Made by a program: the position numbers and the translations under genes. The notes below the pieces were generated by a model, which was given only the letters and a program-made list of their open reading frames with translations, ran no database searches and was not told the origin of the DNA. A DNA stretch of 17,967 nt, taken from positions 1 through 17,967 of the forward strand of contig JAEEIS010000054.1 of the NCBI GenBank assembly GCA_016281475.1, given 5' to 3'. The stretch comes from Bacteroidales bacterium (lineage in GTDB: Bacteria > Bacteroidota > Bacteroidia > Bacteroidales > P3). This document shows positions 1 to 8,816 of this stretch, one piece after another; positions within the stretch are counted from its first letter, which is position 1; every line of letters starts with the position of its first letter.

Positions 1-11
1 GTATAAAGTAT

Positions 12-148
12 GACTGATTTTTGCCAAACTGTCTCAATGTCGCGTCCCTTCGGGACGCTAGGAGTGAGTTTATTCTGTCACCGCACTGCGCTACGCTTGT
101 ACGGTGTTATTGAGATTCAGCCTCTTCGAGGCTGTAAAAAAATCAGTC
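12..148. other. Branched inverted-repeat element (possible structured RNA or palindromic repeat)
   Basis: Seen directly: an outer 11-bp perfect stem pairs GACTGATTTTT (12-22) with AAAAATCAGTC (138-148). Inside it a 7-bp stem pairs TCTCAAT (32-38) with ATTGAGA (109-115). That stem encloses one hairpin with 7-bp arms GCGTCCC/GGGACGC and a TTC loop (42-58) and one with arms CACCG/CGGTG (79-106). A further hairpin with 7-bp arms CAGCCTC/GAGGCTG, also with a TTC loop (118-134), lies between the second stem and the outer stem. The result is a closed multi-branch fold. The outer flanks also match loosely, with ATAAA on both sides reading outward. No ORF is contained. It could be a non-coding RNA, a dispersed palindromic repeat or MITE-like element, or part of a 3' UTR of a gene to the left. 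No second copy exists in this window, so the class is undetermined. Confidence 0.6.
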
Positions 149-384
149 TTTTATCAAACTAGAGCCTTAACAATAAATTGTAAGGAATAATACCAAACCT
201 ACTATAAAATCTAGCCTGAATCCCACGTAACGTTTGCCAAAAACCAATCTGTTATCGCTCCATCTGGGCTCGTTCTTCGGTATTATAGCGAATAAATACA
301 TTATAATGATTGCAAAAGGTGTGTGGGTTCGAGGGAGGAAGGAGTGTACGGGAGGAGGGGGAAAAAGGGAATTGGAAAGAATGC
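149..384. other. Intergenic stretch, nothing recognised
   Basis: This lies between the branched element and the terminator of the minus-strand operon. It begins AT-rich and becomes purine-rich near 320-380. A 62-codon plus-strand reading frame crosses it and runs through the terminator hairpin. It has no plausible protein features, so I do not call it a gene. No RNA gene or convincing promoter was seen. Confidence 0.5.
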
Positions 385-417
385 AAAGAGCCGCAGACGG
401 GCGGTCTGCGGCTCTTT
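385..417 (-). terminator. Intrinsic terminator of the long minus-strand operon
   Basis: A perfect 14-bp stem pairs 385-398 with 404-417 around the 5-nt loop GGGCG. It starts 26 bp beyond the stop codon of the 1601-residue secreted protein. Read on the minus strand, the GC-rich stem ends in CTCTTT and is followed by a T-rich stretch, although not an uninterrupted U-run. Being close to symmetrical, it could also stop transcription arriving from the left. Confidence 0.8.
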
Positions 418-442
418 GGTAATATATGTATAATAAGATATT

Positions 443-3400
443 CTATAGGACAACGACCTTCCTGGCGGTGCAGCCGTCGGGACGGAGGAGGTAGACACCG
501 GCCGTGGGGACGGACACGACGCGGTCGCCCGCAGCGGGTGATAGCGTGGAGATACAACGGCCATAGAGGTCGAAGATGGTGACGGACTTGTCGGCAGCTC
601 CCACGATATGAATGTTACGGGACTCAACTGTGACGGTGATGGTAGTTCTGTCGGAATCGGCATCGTCGATGCCCAGGTCGTCGCCAAAGAGTGCCTGAAG
701 GACATAGTTGCGCGTGACGGTGATGGTGCGGGGGTTGTCGGCCACGCCGTCGTTCCACGAACGGAAATGCGCGCCAGGGAAAGGAACGGCAGTGATGACA
801 ACCTCTTCGCCATAGGCATATTCACCGGCACCATAGACGGCACCCTGGTTAGCATTGCTGGGCGAAAGGGTGACGGTGAAAGTTTCGGGGCCGAAGACTG
901 CCTGATAGGAGGCATCGGCAATGACATGCACAATGCGCGGATTGGCGGTGCTGCCATCGCTCCAGTGGATGAAACAACAATGCTCGTTGGGCGAGGCGGT
1001 GAGACGCGCCTCTTCGCCATAATGGTATTGTCCGGAGCCCGTGGTGGTGCCCTGCTGGTTGTTGTTTGAGGTAACGGTGATGGTATAGGTGGGTTCGGCC
1101 TGGAAGTAGGCGATGAGGTTGGTGTCGCTGGTGAGGGTTATCAGGCGGGGGTTGGTGGTGACACCGTCGCTCCATTGCACGAAATGATGGTTGGCAAAGG
1201 CTGTGGCCAAGATGGGTACTTGCGCCATATAGTTATAGGATCCAGAGCCGCTGACAATGCCCATGGTGGAGTCGGAGGTCTGACATTCGAGGTGGCAGGT
1301 GTTGATTACGAACTGCGCCTGCAGGGCGGTGTCGTGGGTGAGGATGAGTGTACGCGGATTGTCGGTGTTGCCGTCGCTCCAACTGATAAAACGGCTGGGG
1401 CCAAAAGGTATGGCAGTGAGGGTAAGCGAGGTGAGGTAAGGATAGGTGCCACCACCTGAGACGACTCCGAGCACGGTATCGTTGCTGGTGACAACGGCAG
1501 TATAGGTATTGGCAAAGAACTGGGCTGTGAAGGAGGTGTCGGAGGAGATCACAACACGACGAGGGTTCTGCATGATGCCGTCGCTCCACTGTGTGAAACG
1601 GTAGCCGTAGTTGGGGGTGGCGGTAATGTATACGACATCGCCGTATGCCACTATGCCACTGCCGGAGGTGTGTCCCATGGCAGGATTGGCAGAGGAGACT
1701 ACAACAGTGTGGGAGTCGACTTGGAAGTCGGCCACCAACAGGGTGTCGCTAAGGACGGTGATGGTGCGCGGGTTGTTGGTGAGGCTGTCGCTCCACTGCA
1801 CAAAGTGGTGGTGCGGCATCGGGATGGCGGTAAGCACCGCCGAAGAGAGGTAGTTGTATGTGCCACCGCCAGAGACGGTACCAGAGGCCGCGTTGTTGCT
1901 GAGGGCGGTGACGGTGTATTGGTTGGTGTCGAAGTGGGCGGTGAAGGAGGTATCGTCTATGACGGTGACGGTGCGGGGATTGTCAGTATTGTAGTCGTTC
2001 CAACGGACGAAGTGATAGCCGTAGTTGGGAGTGGCAGTAAGGGTAGCCTGGGTGTTGTGGAGATAACTGCCTGTGCCAGAAACAGTGCCCATATCAGAGT
2101 TGTCCGAAGTGGCGGTGAGGGTGTAGCTGTTGATAGCAAACTGAGCTATGTAAAAGGCATTCTGTGTGGCAACAACTGTGCGGGGATTGTCGGTGTTGCC
2201 GTCGCTCCACTGGACGAAGTGGCAACCCGTTACCGGGGTGGCGGTGAGAGTGACGGTGCTGTTGTGGCTATAGGTGCCGCCACCACTGACGGTGCCGAGG
2301 TCGGAATTAGCACTGCTGACCATGATAGTATAAACGTTGACGGCGAACTGTGCGGTGTAGGTGGCGTCGCCCGTGACGGTGACGGTGCGGGGATTGGTGG
2401 TATTGCCATCGTTCCACTGGATGAAGTTGCATCCTGTGGCAGGAGTGGCCGTGAGGGTGACAGCAGTGTTATAGTTATAGGTGCCGCCACCGGAGACTGT
2501 GCCCATGCTGGTATCGTTTGCCACGACTGTGAGCATATATGCAACGGGAAGGAACTGAGCGGTGAGCGAGGTGTCGGAGGTGACAACTAAGGTGCGCGGG
2601 TTGTCGGTGATGCCGTCGCTCCACTGAGTGAAGAAATGACCGTATGCGGGAGTGGCGGTAAGTGTGGTTGTATCGAGATAGTTATAGGTGCCGCCACCAT
2701 GGACTGTGCCCATTGTTACGGCACTGCTGTTGAGAGCGACGGTGTAGGTGTTGGCAACAAAATGGGCGATGAAGAGCGTGTCCTGCGAGATGGTGACGGT
2801 ACGAGGATTGGCGGTAACGCCATCGTTCCATTGGGTGAAATGGTAGCCGTGGTTGGGTATGGCGGTGATGACCACTTGGTCCAAGTAGGTATAGGAGCCC
2901 GCGCCACTAACGGTTCCCATGGCCGGGTTGTCGCTAACGAGGGAGAGGGTGGCGGTGTTGGAGAGGAAGATGGCCACGAAAAGGGAATCCTGGGTGACGA
3001 TGACGGGACGCGGATTGAGGGTGCTGCCGTCGCTCCAACGCTGAAAATGATAGTCGGCATTGGGGGTGGCCGTAAGTATTGCCGTGGCATTGTAGCTATA
3101 AATGCCAGCACCCGAGACGGAACCCCAAGCAGGATTGTTGCTGGCAACAGAGATGTAGGAATTGTCGGAAACAAAGATGGCGGTGAGGCTGGTGTCGGAC
3201 GAGAGAAGGAGTTGTCGGGGGTTGGCAGTGACACCGTCAGCCCAACGAAGGAAATGGAAGCCGCTGTCGGCCACAGCCTGAACAATAGCCTGATAGTTGC
3301 TGCAGGAGGGCTGTTGGAGTACCGTGACGGAACCCATGGCGGTGTCGTTCACCGAGAGTGTAAGCACGAAGGGCGCGGATTCAACATAGTTGAGGAAATC

Positions 3401-5248
3401 CTCCCAATGGTCGGCAACCATGTAGTTGAGCACAGAACCACAGGGGACATAGACTGGAGTTGAGGCAGTTGCCGAAGCAAAGGTGTTGGCATAGATGGTA
3501 GGGGGAGTAGTACTGCGCATCTCGATGCGAGTGATGGGCATGATGCCTGCATAGGCAAAATTGCCGATGTTGGTGAGGGTCGCAGGGAAAATGAGGTTGC
3601 CACCCATCTGAATGCAACCGTAGAACGCGCTGTCGCCAATGGTAGTGAGAGTAGCTGGCAGAGTTGGAAGAGTGAGACGGACGCAACCGCTGAAGGCATT
3701 GCTGCCAATGGCGGAGAGTGCATTGCCAAATGAAACATCGGTAAGGCGGACGCAACTGCGGAAAGCTGAATAGCCAATGGCGGGCGCAGCACTGCCCAAT
3801 GATACTTGGAACAAACGGTCGCAACCACTGAATGCCTCAGCGGGGATGGAGAGGATGCTGTTGGCAACAGTCAATGAAAGAAGACTGTCACAATTGGAGA
3901 ATGCACTACTACCTAAATATTGTACACTGGCCGGAATGGTCAACGCGCCAGCGATTTTGGCACAACCAGCAAAGGCTGACGCACCGACAGAATTCAACAC
4001 TGCGGGCAACTGAAGGGTGCCACCAAGGTTGGCACAGCCTTGGAAAGCGGAGGTGCCGATGGCTGTGAGCGTGGCAGGCAACTGCAGGGGACCTCGCAGC
4101 GCGGTGCAACCATAGAAAGCAGAGTCGCCGATGGTGGCAAGCGATGTGTTGAAGAAGACTTGTTGCAGCGCGGTCTTGCCTGCAAAGGCTGTGCTGGGGA
4201 CATGCAGCACACTGTTGCCCACATACAGCTTTGTGAGGGCTGCGAAAGGGGCAAATGCCGAGGCAGGGAACGGGGTATTGGCGAAGTGGTTGGTGTTGTA
4301 ATAGAGACGATGCACATTGGAAGTGCCACTGAAAGCATTGGCATCAATGGCTGTAACACTACTTCCGATATAAACGGAGTCTAACAACAAGGCATTGGCA
4401 AAGGCATATTGAGGAACGGACTGCACACTATCGCCAATGACCAACTGGGTGAGTGAGGCGACAGGTAGAGAAGAACGGTAGGCTCCTGCCGAGAAGTAGC
4501 TACAACTGGCATTGCGGGCATTATAATGAATATAGCTCACATTGTTGCTGCCAGAGAAAGTGTTTTGCATAATGTAGGCGACGGAGGTACCGACGTATAG
4601 GCTGTCGAGACTGGTGCAGTTGCAGAATGCCCAGTTGCCCAGCATGGTCACGGCATCGGGGATGTGGAGCGCAGTGAGGCTGCTGCAACCTTCAAATGCC
4701 ACATTGCCGATGGTCATTACAGAGGCTCCCAAAGTGACAGAAGTGAGCGAGCTACAGCCTTGAAACGTGCCTACGCCAATCATGGTCACGGCATCGGGAA
4801 GAACTATTGAAGCCAAGTGGTTGCAGCCCATGAAGGCATTGTCGCCAATGGCCGTCACGGTGGTGGGGATGGATACGGACAATAGGCCCGTGCACTGCGA
4901 GCAGGCACTGCTGCCAATGGATGTGACGGAGGTAGGCAGCGTGAGCCCCGTGAGCGCGGTGCAACCGCTGAAAGCATTGTTGCCAATGGAGACCACGGTG
5001 TAGGTGTTGCCACCATGCGTCACCATGGCAGGGACCGATAGACTACCCGACGGGGTGGAGTAACCACTGTAGTAACTAGAACCCACATGGTTGGGGTAGA
5101 CAACCGCGACAGTGCTGTCGGACACTATGCTATAGTATAAGGTCTGCCCAGTGCCACACACCGAGGAGAAGTCGAATGCGCGAGCATTGGAAAGGGACGC
5201 TCCCACAAATAGTATAAAAAATAGTACTCTTATTACCGTTTTGTTCAT
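443..5248 (-). CDS. Secreted BspA-like LRR / InlB B-repeat protein with T9SS sorting domain
   Basis: A 1601-residue predicted surface or secreted adhesin-like protein. Residues 1-25 form a Sec signal peptide with a hydrophobic core ending near ARAF. From about 88 to 575 there are roughly 19 BspA/LRR_5 units of about 23 residues, with the recurring core IGxxAFxGCxxL. A cap-like segment (PVYVPCG ... WEDF) follows. From about 629 to 1525 there are 13 Flg_new_2/InlB B-type repeats, each with a W[SN]DG-x3-NPR core and GxVSGxGxY turn. Residues 1526-1601 are a type A T9SS C-terminal sorting domain, with VTIFDLYGR and GVYLLR motifs and a basic end (ARKVVVL). Family knowledge: BspA-like proteins bind host matrix or other bacteria, and the CTD directs export through T9SS and is then removed. 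It is last in the operon, 36 bp after the lipoprotein gene. The ligand is unknown. Confidence 0.93.
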   Translation of the reverse strand: MNKTVIRVLFFILFVGASLSNARAFDFSSVCGTGQTLYYSIVSDSTVAVVYPNHVGSSYYSGYSTPSGSLSVPAMVTHGGNTYTVVSIGNNAFSGCTALTGLTLPTSVTSIGSSACSQCTGLLSVSIPTTVTAIGDNAFMGCNHLASIVLPDAVTMIGVGTFQGCSSLTSVTLGASVMTIGNVAFEGCSSLTALHIPDAVTMLGNWAFCNCTSLDSLYVGTSVAYIMQNTFSGSNNVSYIHYNARNASCSYFSAGAYRSSLPVASLTQLVIGDSVQSVPQYAFANALLLDSVYIGSSVTAIDANAFSGTSNVHRLYYNTNHFANTPFPASAFAPFAALTKLYVGNSVLHVPSTAFAGKTALQQVFFNTSLATIGDSAFYGCTALRGPLQLPATLTAIGTSAFQGCANLGGTLQLPAVLNSVGASAFAGCAKIAGALTIPASVQYLGSSAFSNCDSLLSLTVANSILSIPAEAFSGCDRLFQVSLGSAAPAIGYSAFRSCVRLTDVSFGNALSAIGSNAFSGCVRLTLPTLPATLTTIGDSAFYGCIQMGGNLIFPATLTNIGNFAYAGIMPITRIEMRSTTPPTIYANTFASATASTPVYVPCGSVLNYMVADHWEDFLNYVESAPFVLTLSVNDTAMGSVTVLQQPSCSNYQAIVQAVADSGFHFLRWADGVTANPRQLLLSSDTSLTAIFVSDNSYISVASNNPAWGSVSGAGIYSYNATAILTATPNADYHFQRWSDGSTLNPRPVIVTQDSLFVAIFLSNTATLSLVSDNPAMGTVSGAGSYTYLDQVVITAIPNHGYHFTQWNDGVTANPRTVTISQDTLFIAHFVANTYTVALNSSAVTMGTVHGGGTYNYLDTTTLTATPAYGHFFTQWSDGITDNPRTLVVTSDTSLTAQFLPVAYMLTVVANDTSMGTVSGGGTYNYNTAVTLTATPATGCNFIQWNDGNTTNPRTVTVTGDATYTAQFAVNVYTIMVSSANSDLGTVSGGGTYSHNSTVTLTATPVTGCHFVQWSDGNTDNPRTVVATQNAFYIAQFAINSYTLTATSDNSDMGTVSGTGSYLHNTQATLTATPNYGYHFVRWNDYNTDNPRTVTVIDDTSFTAHFDTNQYTVTALSNNAASGTVSGGGTYNYLSSAVLTAIPMPHHHFVQWSDSLTNNPRTITVLSDTLLVADFQVDSHTVVVSSANPAMGHTSGSGIVAYGDVVYITATPNYGYRFTQWSDGIMQNPRRVVISSDTSFTAQFFANTYTAVVTSNDTVLGVVSGGGTYPYLTSLTLTAIPFGPSRFISWSDGNTDNPRTLILTHDTALQAQFVINTCHLECQTSDSTMGIVSGSGSYNYMAQVPILATAFANHHFVQWSDGVTTNPRLITLTSDTNLIAYFQAEPTYTITVTSNNNQQGTTTGSGQYHYGEEARLTASPNEHCCFIHWSDGSTANPRIVHVIADASYQAVFGPETFTVTLSPSNANQGAVYGAGEYAYGEEVVITAVPFPGAHFRSWNDGVADNPRTITVTRNYVLQALFGDDLGIDDADSDRTTITVTVESRNIHIVGAADKSVTIFDLYGRCISTLSPAAGDRVVSVPTAGVYLLRPDGCTARKVVVL
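674..3364 (-). repeat. Thirteen tandem InlB-type B repeats (about 208-bp period) within the adhesin gene
   Basis: The segment encoding the W[SN]DG/NPR core recurs thirteen times, near 748, 956, 1166, 1372, 1579, 1787, 1991, 2201, 2407, 2611, 2820, 3027 and 3235. Spacing is about 208 bp, or 69 residues. The DNA core complementary to the tryptophan motif (CCGTCGCTCCACTG and close variants) is well kept, so the repeats are homologous at the nucleotide level. They are diverged enough that none is an exact copy. Unequal recombination between units could change protein length in steps of one repeat. Confidence 0.9.
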
Positions 5249-5284
5249 AGTCGTTGATGATTCATCTATTAGACAATAACCTCA

Positions 5285-6532
5285 CTACCACGCTACAAAT
5301 ATCTTTTGTTCGCCATAGACGGTGCCAACACCATTGGTGGCGTAGGCCCGATAGTAATAGGTAGTGCCGGGAGTCAGACCCGTCAATTGGCTGACAAATG
5401 TGCCTGTGCCAGCCCCATCGGTAGTGTGCAGACCCGAGACGGTGGGCTGCGAGGTGGTGCCATAGCAGACCCCACGTCGAATGACAGGATAGCCTCCGTC
5501 GGTAGCGACTGCGCCACCCGCCACAGCACTGGTAGCAGTAATGTTGGTGGCTGTTGTGGTGGTGACTGTCGGCAATCCTGACTGGGTGACAAATGTCCTC
5601 TCAGGACCATAAGCGATGCCCGACGAATTTTGGGCATACGACCTGACGTGATATGTAGTATTGGGCTCGAGATTATCCATCTGACTGGTAAAGACACCTA
5701 GGCCTGACCCATTGACAGTGTGCGCATTGCTGATGGTAGGCTGAGCCGAAGTGCTCCAGCAAATACCACGGGACAGAACATTGAATCCACCATCGACAAC
5801 CACCTCGCCTCCACAAGAGGCCGAAGTGGTGGTAATATTGGTAACGCTAGCAGTATAGACCGATGCCAACCCGTCGCGAGTAGTGATTGTCACTTGGTCA
5901 CTGTAGCCCACTCCTATTCCGTTGACTGCATAAACACGTGCATAATAGGTAGTATGAGGGGAGAGTGTCAAGGTGCAGTCGAAATCATCTTGACCGACGG
6001 GAACCGTCACCTTGTCGTTATCGATTGTGGGGTACTGCATGGTGCTATAGACAATACCTTGCTCCAGAATAGTAGAATTGCCCCAGCTCAAAATAGAGCC
6101 GTAGCAACGGGCAGAGGTGGCTGTGATGTCAACTATTCTGCCCATTTCCACAATCGGAACCTCGGGGCCGACCATATATAGGACACCTATATTGTACTCT
6201 TTCATTCCAATGGGCACATCGGCAAGGCTGTAGTCCAAACTTTCGTATAGCGAGTCGGCCGTGAAAAGAATGGAGTAGCCTTTGACAAGTTGATCCATAG
6301 TGACAACCATCTCAAATGTGCCGTCGACTGCGGTATATACCACCTTGCCGGTATTCTGACCGTCCCACCCTATTACACGCAAGCCCTGCAAGGGCTGGTT
6401 GGTACGATTGTCTAGCACAACGCCATAAAAGCGCGTTGTTTCATATATACCTTCCTCCTCGAGCGTATTAATACAAGAGGAAAACAATATGCTTATAAAA
6501 CAGAACAATAGAAATGATAATCTGCGATACAT
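5285..6532 (-). CDS. Surface lipoprotein with carboxypeptidase-regulatory-like and fibronectin-type repeats
   Basis: 415 residues. The N-terminus is a lipoprotein signal with the lipobox FSSC, giving lipidated Cys20. An EEE run follows at Cys+5 to +7; acidic residues soon after the Cys are a feature of surface-export signals in Bacteroidota lipoproteins, so outer-leaflet display is plausible but not proven. Residues about 33-110 resemble a carboxypeptidase-regulatory-like beta domain (YGVVLDNRTNQPLQGLRV, then VDGTFEM). Three fibronectin-type units of about 93 residues follow, with the recurring pattern TATSAxxGG, RGICWSTxxxPT and TTYYxRAYAxNxxGxxYG. The start codon lies 1 bp after the upstream stop, and the adhesin starts 36 bp downstream, so the three are probably co-transcribed. 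It may be a surface scaffold or partner of the adhesin; that is inference from position. No enzyme motif was seen. Confidence 0.87.
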   Translation of the reverse strand: MYRRLSFLLFCFISILFSSCINTLEEEGIYETTRFYGVVLDNRTNQPLQGLRVIGWDGQNTGKVVYTAVDGTFEMVVTMDQLVKGYSILFTADSLYESLDYSLADVPIGMKEYNIGVLYMVGPEVPIVEMGRIVDITATSARCYGSILSWGNSTILEQGIVYSTMQYPTIDNDKVTVPVGQDDFDCTLTLSPHTTYYARVYAVNGIGVGYSDQVTITTRDGLASVYTASVTNITTTSASCGGEVVVDGGFNVLSRGICWSTSAQPTISNAHTVNGSGLGVFTSQMDNLEPNTTYHVRSYAQNSSGIAYGPERTFVTQSGLPTVTTTTATNITATSAVAGGAVATDGGYPVIRRGVCYGTTSQPTVSGLHTTDGAGTGTFVSQLTGLTPGTTYYYRAYATNGVGTVYGEQKIFVAW

Positions 6533-6533
6533 A

Positions 6534-7349
6534 TTAGAATCTATAAGTTAGTCCTACCGTGGGAACGACAGTATTGGGGGTGGTGATAAGGGATGGGGTC
6601 CAAGTAAAAGCCAGCTCGGGCTTGGGTTCCAACGTATAGGCACGAATAAAGTTGAAAATATACAATGCCCCAGCCGCACCCCAGATAATATAGGAAGAGG
6701 TGCGGAGCGTGTTATAATTGTTGCGAGCTTCCAAACGGGCATCATTCGACAGAGTATGATTATTAAAGATGTCCAATTGGTTCTGCGCTGCCACATAGCA
6801 TCCGATGCCGCCGCCAATCAGGGCTATCTCACCCAACATGGTGGCAACACCTTCACCCACATATCCTTTGCCCATCTGTCCAAGACCGGGAATAATCGAT
6901 TTGACCATTGACGCGCCATCGGTCACGTTGCGGGCACGCTCACCCTTGTCCCACACAGGCACTACGTCGCGCATGGATGCCACCTGACAAAGCACACAGA
7001 CCCAATAGGAACCATTCTTGAGGTTGACTTCGTATTGGTCGACTTTGTTGACGGGAATGCCGCATTGCTGAGAGACAAGGACATAGTTGGTTCCTTTGTG
7101 GAGCTCTTCGTAAACCTGCGTCTCGTCGAATGTCTTTCCCAAACGGTTAGCAGTATTCTGGAACACCCTGACCAAAGCTCTGTTGAGAGCCTCTTCGACA
7201 GTCTTTCCTTCGCCCGACTCACGGACATAAATATATGTATTGTTGGCAGGCAACGGCATCTCTTTCATCCAAGAGGGTTCTCTCTTGGCGTGGCAGTCAA
7301 AAATGCCCACCACAAAAAGCATGAGAATGATGACTATTCTATATTTCAC
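6534..7349 (-). CDS. Exported LPP20/DUF5683-like protein of unknown function
   Basis: 271 residues with a Sec signal peptide (hydrophobic residues 5-17, likely cleavage after CHA at 21). The N-terminal half (about 25-135) resembles LPP20-type domains: PSWMKEMP, then VEEALNRALVRVF and a Tyr-Trp-Val strand. The C-terminal half contains SIIPGLGQMGKGY (near 150) and two hydrophobic segments, as in DUF5683-type proteins. The terminal strand ends in Phe (VGLTYRF), which suits an outer-membrane-associated protein but is not proof. I recognise the domain look only, not a function. It starts 24 bp after the acetyltransferase gene and ends 1 bp before the lipoprotein start, marking the change in the operon from sugar metabolism to envelope proteins. 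Confidence 0.75.
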   Translation of the reverse strand: MKYRIVIILMLFVVGIFDCHAKREPSWMKEMPLPANNTYIYVRESGEGKTVEEALNRALVRVFQNTANRLGKTFDETQVYEELHKGTNYVLVSQQCGIPVNKVDQYEVNLKNGSYWVCVLCQVASMRDVVPVWDKGERARNVTDGASMVKSIIPGLGQMGKGYVGEGVATMLGEIALIGGGIGCYVAAQNQLDIFNNHTLSNDARLEARNNYNTLRTSSYIIWGAAGALYIFNFIRAYTLEPKPELAFTWTPSLITTPNTVVPTVGLTYRF

Positions 7350-7373
7350 TTTTCAAAAGTTTTTAATCGGTCT

Positions 7374-7931
7374 TTATTCTTTTATCAGGAGAGCATCGGA
7401 TTGAAGATGATAATGACGACCACAAGAGCATTTCAGGCTGTCGTCCAACCGCTTGCCACATTCGCAAACCCAACCTATCCGACGAGCGGGAACACCGGCC
7501 ATGAGAGCATAGTCGGGGACATCGTGCGTCACAACGGCACCTGCCGCTATCAACGCTGAGCGACCAACCGTATGCCCACAAACCACAGTGCTATTGGCAC
7601 CAAGCGAGGCACCCTCCTTTATCAGTGTCTTGGCATAAACGCCATGGCACGGAAAATGCGCACGCGGGGTATTCACATTGGTGAACACACAACTGGGACC
7701 GCAAAAGACATTATCCTCAATCTCCACACCTTCGTACACCGACACATTGTTCTGGATGCGGACGCCGTTGCCAATGCGCACATTGTTGCCCACATTCACA
7801 TTTTGACCGAAGGAGCATCGCTCCCCGATACGGGCACCTTTCTGTATATGGCAGAAATGCCATATCTTAGTGTCTTCTCCAATGACGACATCGTCGTCTA
7901 CATAGCTGCTTTCGTGGATAAAAGAATTCAT
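7374..7931 (-). CDS. WbpD/WlbB-like UDP-sugar N-acetyltransferase (left-handed beta-helix)
   Basis: 185 residues. Hexapeptide repeats fill residues about 12-150 ([53 protein letters not shown]), the mark of LbH acyltransferases. The TNVNTPRA segment and the C-terminal four-cysteine knuckle (CECGKRL ... CSCGRHY) are typical of the WbpD/WlbB/WxcM-N group. WbpD and WlbB transfer acetyl from acetyl-CoA to the 3-amino group of UDP-2-acetamido-3-amino-glucuronate; the exact substrate here is inferred. I chose ATG 7931 because hexapeptide homologues begin in this way (MNSFIHESS). The in-frame ATG at 7988 would add 19 unlike residues and overlap rmlD. The gene starts 14 bp after rmlD. WbpA, WbpB, WbpE and WbpI partners are not in the window. 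Confidence 0.85.
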   Translation of the reverse strand: MNSFIHESSYVDDDVVIGEDTKIWHFCHIQKGARIGERCSFGQNVNVGNNVRIGNGVRIQNNVSVYEGVEIEDNVFCGPSCVFTNVNTPRAHFPCHGVYAKTLIKEGASLGANSTVVCGHTVGRSALIAAGAVVTHDVPDYALMAGVPARRIGWVCECGKRLDDSLKCSCGRHYHLQSDALLIKE

Positions 7932-7945
7932 TTTTCTATTTGTAA

Positions 7946-8806
7946 CTATTTCATGTTTTGTAAGCAGACCGCCAGGCTGTCTGTCCAATAGGGGATACGG
8001 ATTCCAAACGTCTGCTTAAATTTTGTCTTGTCAAGAACAGAATAACTCGGACGCACCACCGGACTCGGATATTCGTCGCTGTGACATGGCTGGATGTCGC
8101 AATCGGTGTGTCCTGACTGGCGGGCTATCTCCTTAGCAAAGTCATACCAGCTGCAGACACCCTCGTTACTATAATGGTAAAGACCTTCGTGACCTGATGC
8201 CAGACCATCTTCAAGAATGGTGACAATAGCTTTCGCCAAGTCGCCGGCATAAGTGGGGGTCCCCACCTGGTCGAACACTACAGAAAGGCTCGGCTTGCTA
8301 GCAGTGAAAGATAACATAGTCTTACAGAAGTTCTTCCCATACTCACTATACAACCAAGCGGTGCGAAATAATAGGCAACGGCAGCCACTCGCCGCAATTG
8401 CCTGTTCACCTAGTAGTTTCGTCCTTCCATAAACACCTGTTGGATTAGGCTTCTCGTCCTCACCACAAGGAGTATTGTTTAGATTACCTCCAAACACATA
8501 GTCTGTCGAGACATGTACCAACAACCCGCCAACTTCAGACATTGCCTTTGCCAAGAAGCCAACGGCAATGTGGTTCACTTTGTCGACCACCGCCTCATCG
8601 CTTTCGGCACGGTCCACATTGGTATAGGCTGCACAGTTGACAATAACCTCGACTTGATTGTGGACGACATACTGCCTCACCGCTGCCATATTGGTAATAT
8701 CCAACTCGGCCAAATCGGTGAAAAAATATTGGTGACGCGACTGAGTAGTATTCAGCCTGATATGCGTTCCCAATTGGCCATTGGCACCTGTCACAAGGAT
8801 TGTCAT
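7946..8806 (-). CDS. rmlD: dTDP-4-dehydrorhamnose reductase
   Basis: 286 residues, the usual length. This short-chain dehydrogenase-like enzyme carries out the last step of dTDP-L-rhamnose synthesis, reducing dTDP-4-dehydro-L-rhamnose with NAD(P)H in the cytoplasm. The Rossmann motif GANGQLG sits at 7-13. The catalytic set is visible as Thr101 in STDYVFGG and the pair Tyr126/Lys130 in YGRTK. The family segments NCAAYTNVD (57-65) and [10 protein letters not shown] near the C-terminus are present. It lies 10 bp after rmlC and 14 bp before the acetyltransferase, with no internal promoter visible. No key residue is missing. Confidence 0.95.
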   Translation of the reverse strand: MTILVTGANGQLGTHIRLNTTQSRHQYFFTDLAELDITNMAAVRQYVVHNQVEVIVNCAAYTNVDRAESDEAVVDKVNHIAVGFLAKAMSEVGGLLVHVSTDYVFGGNLNNTPCGEDEKPNPTGVYGRTKLLGEQAIAASGCRCLLFRTAWLYSEYGKNFCKTMLSFTASKPSLSVVFDQVGTPTYAGDLAKAIVTILEDGLASGHEGLYHYSNEGVCSWYDFAKEIARQSGHTDCDIQPCHSDEYPSPVVRPSYSVLDKTKFKQTFGIRIPYWTDSLAVCLQNMK

Positions 8807-8816
8807 TTTTTGGATA

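Noticed and set aside
12..148. Branched element considered as tRNA or tmRNA
   Set aside because: It has no acceptor/anticodon/T-arm arrangement, no GTTC motif and the wrong stem lengths.
228..236. TAACGTTTG as a -7 promoter box
   Set aside because: The spacing between TA and TTTG is 3 rather than 2, and no plus-strand gene follows.
301..1020. 239-codon minus-strand frame overlapping the adhesin C-terminus and terminator
   Set aside because: It is Ser/Pro-rich, out of frame with the T9SS domain and runs through the terminator hairpin.
1670..2590. 306-codon plus-strand open frame opposite the adhesin gene
   Set aside because: It is antisense to the B-repeat region. Its Gly/Val/Asp-rich product simply mirrors the repeat codons, and it has no promoter or family match.
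7932..7988. Upstream in-frame ATG for the acetyltransferase
   Set aside because: It adds 19 residues unlike the family and overlaps rmlD. The internal ATG at 7931 gives a standard N-terminus.
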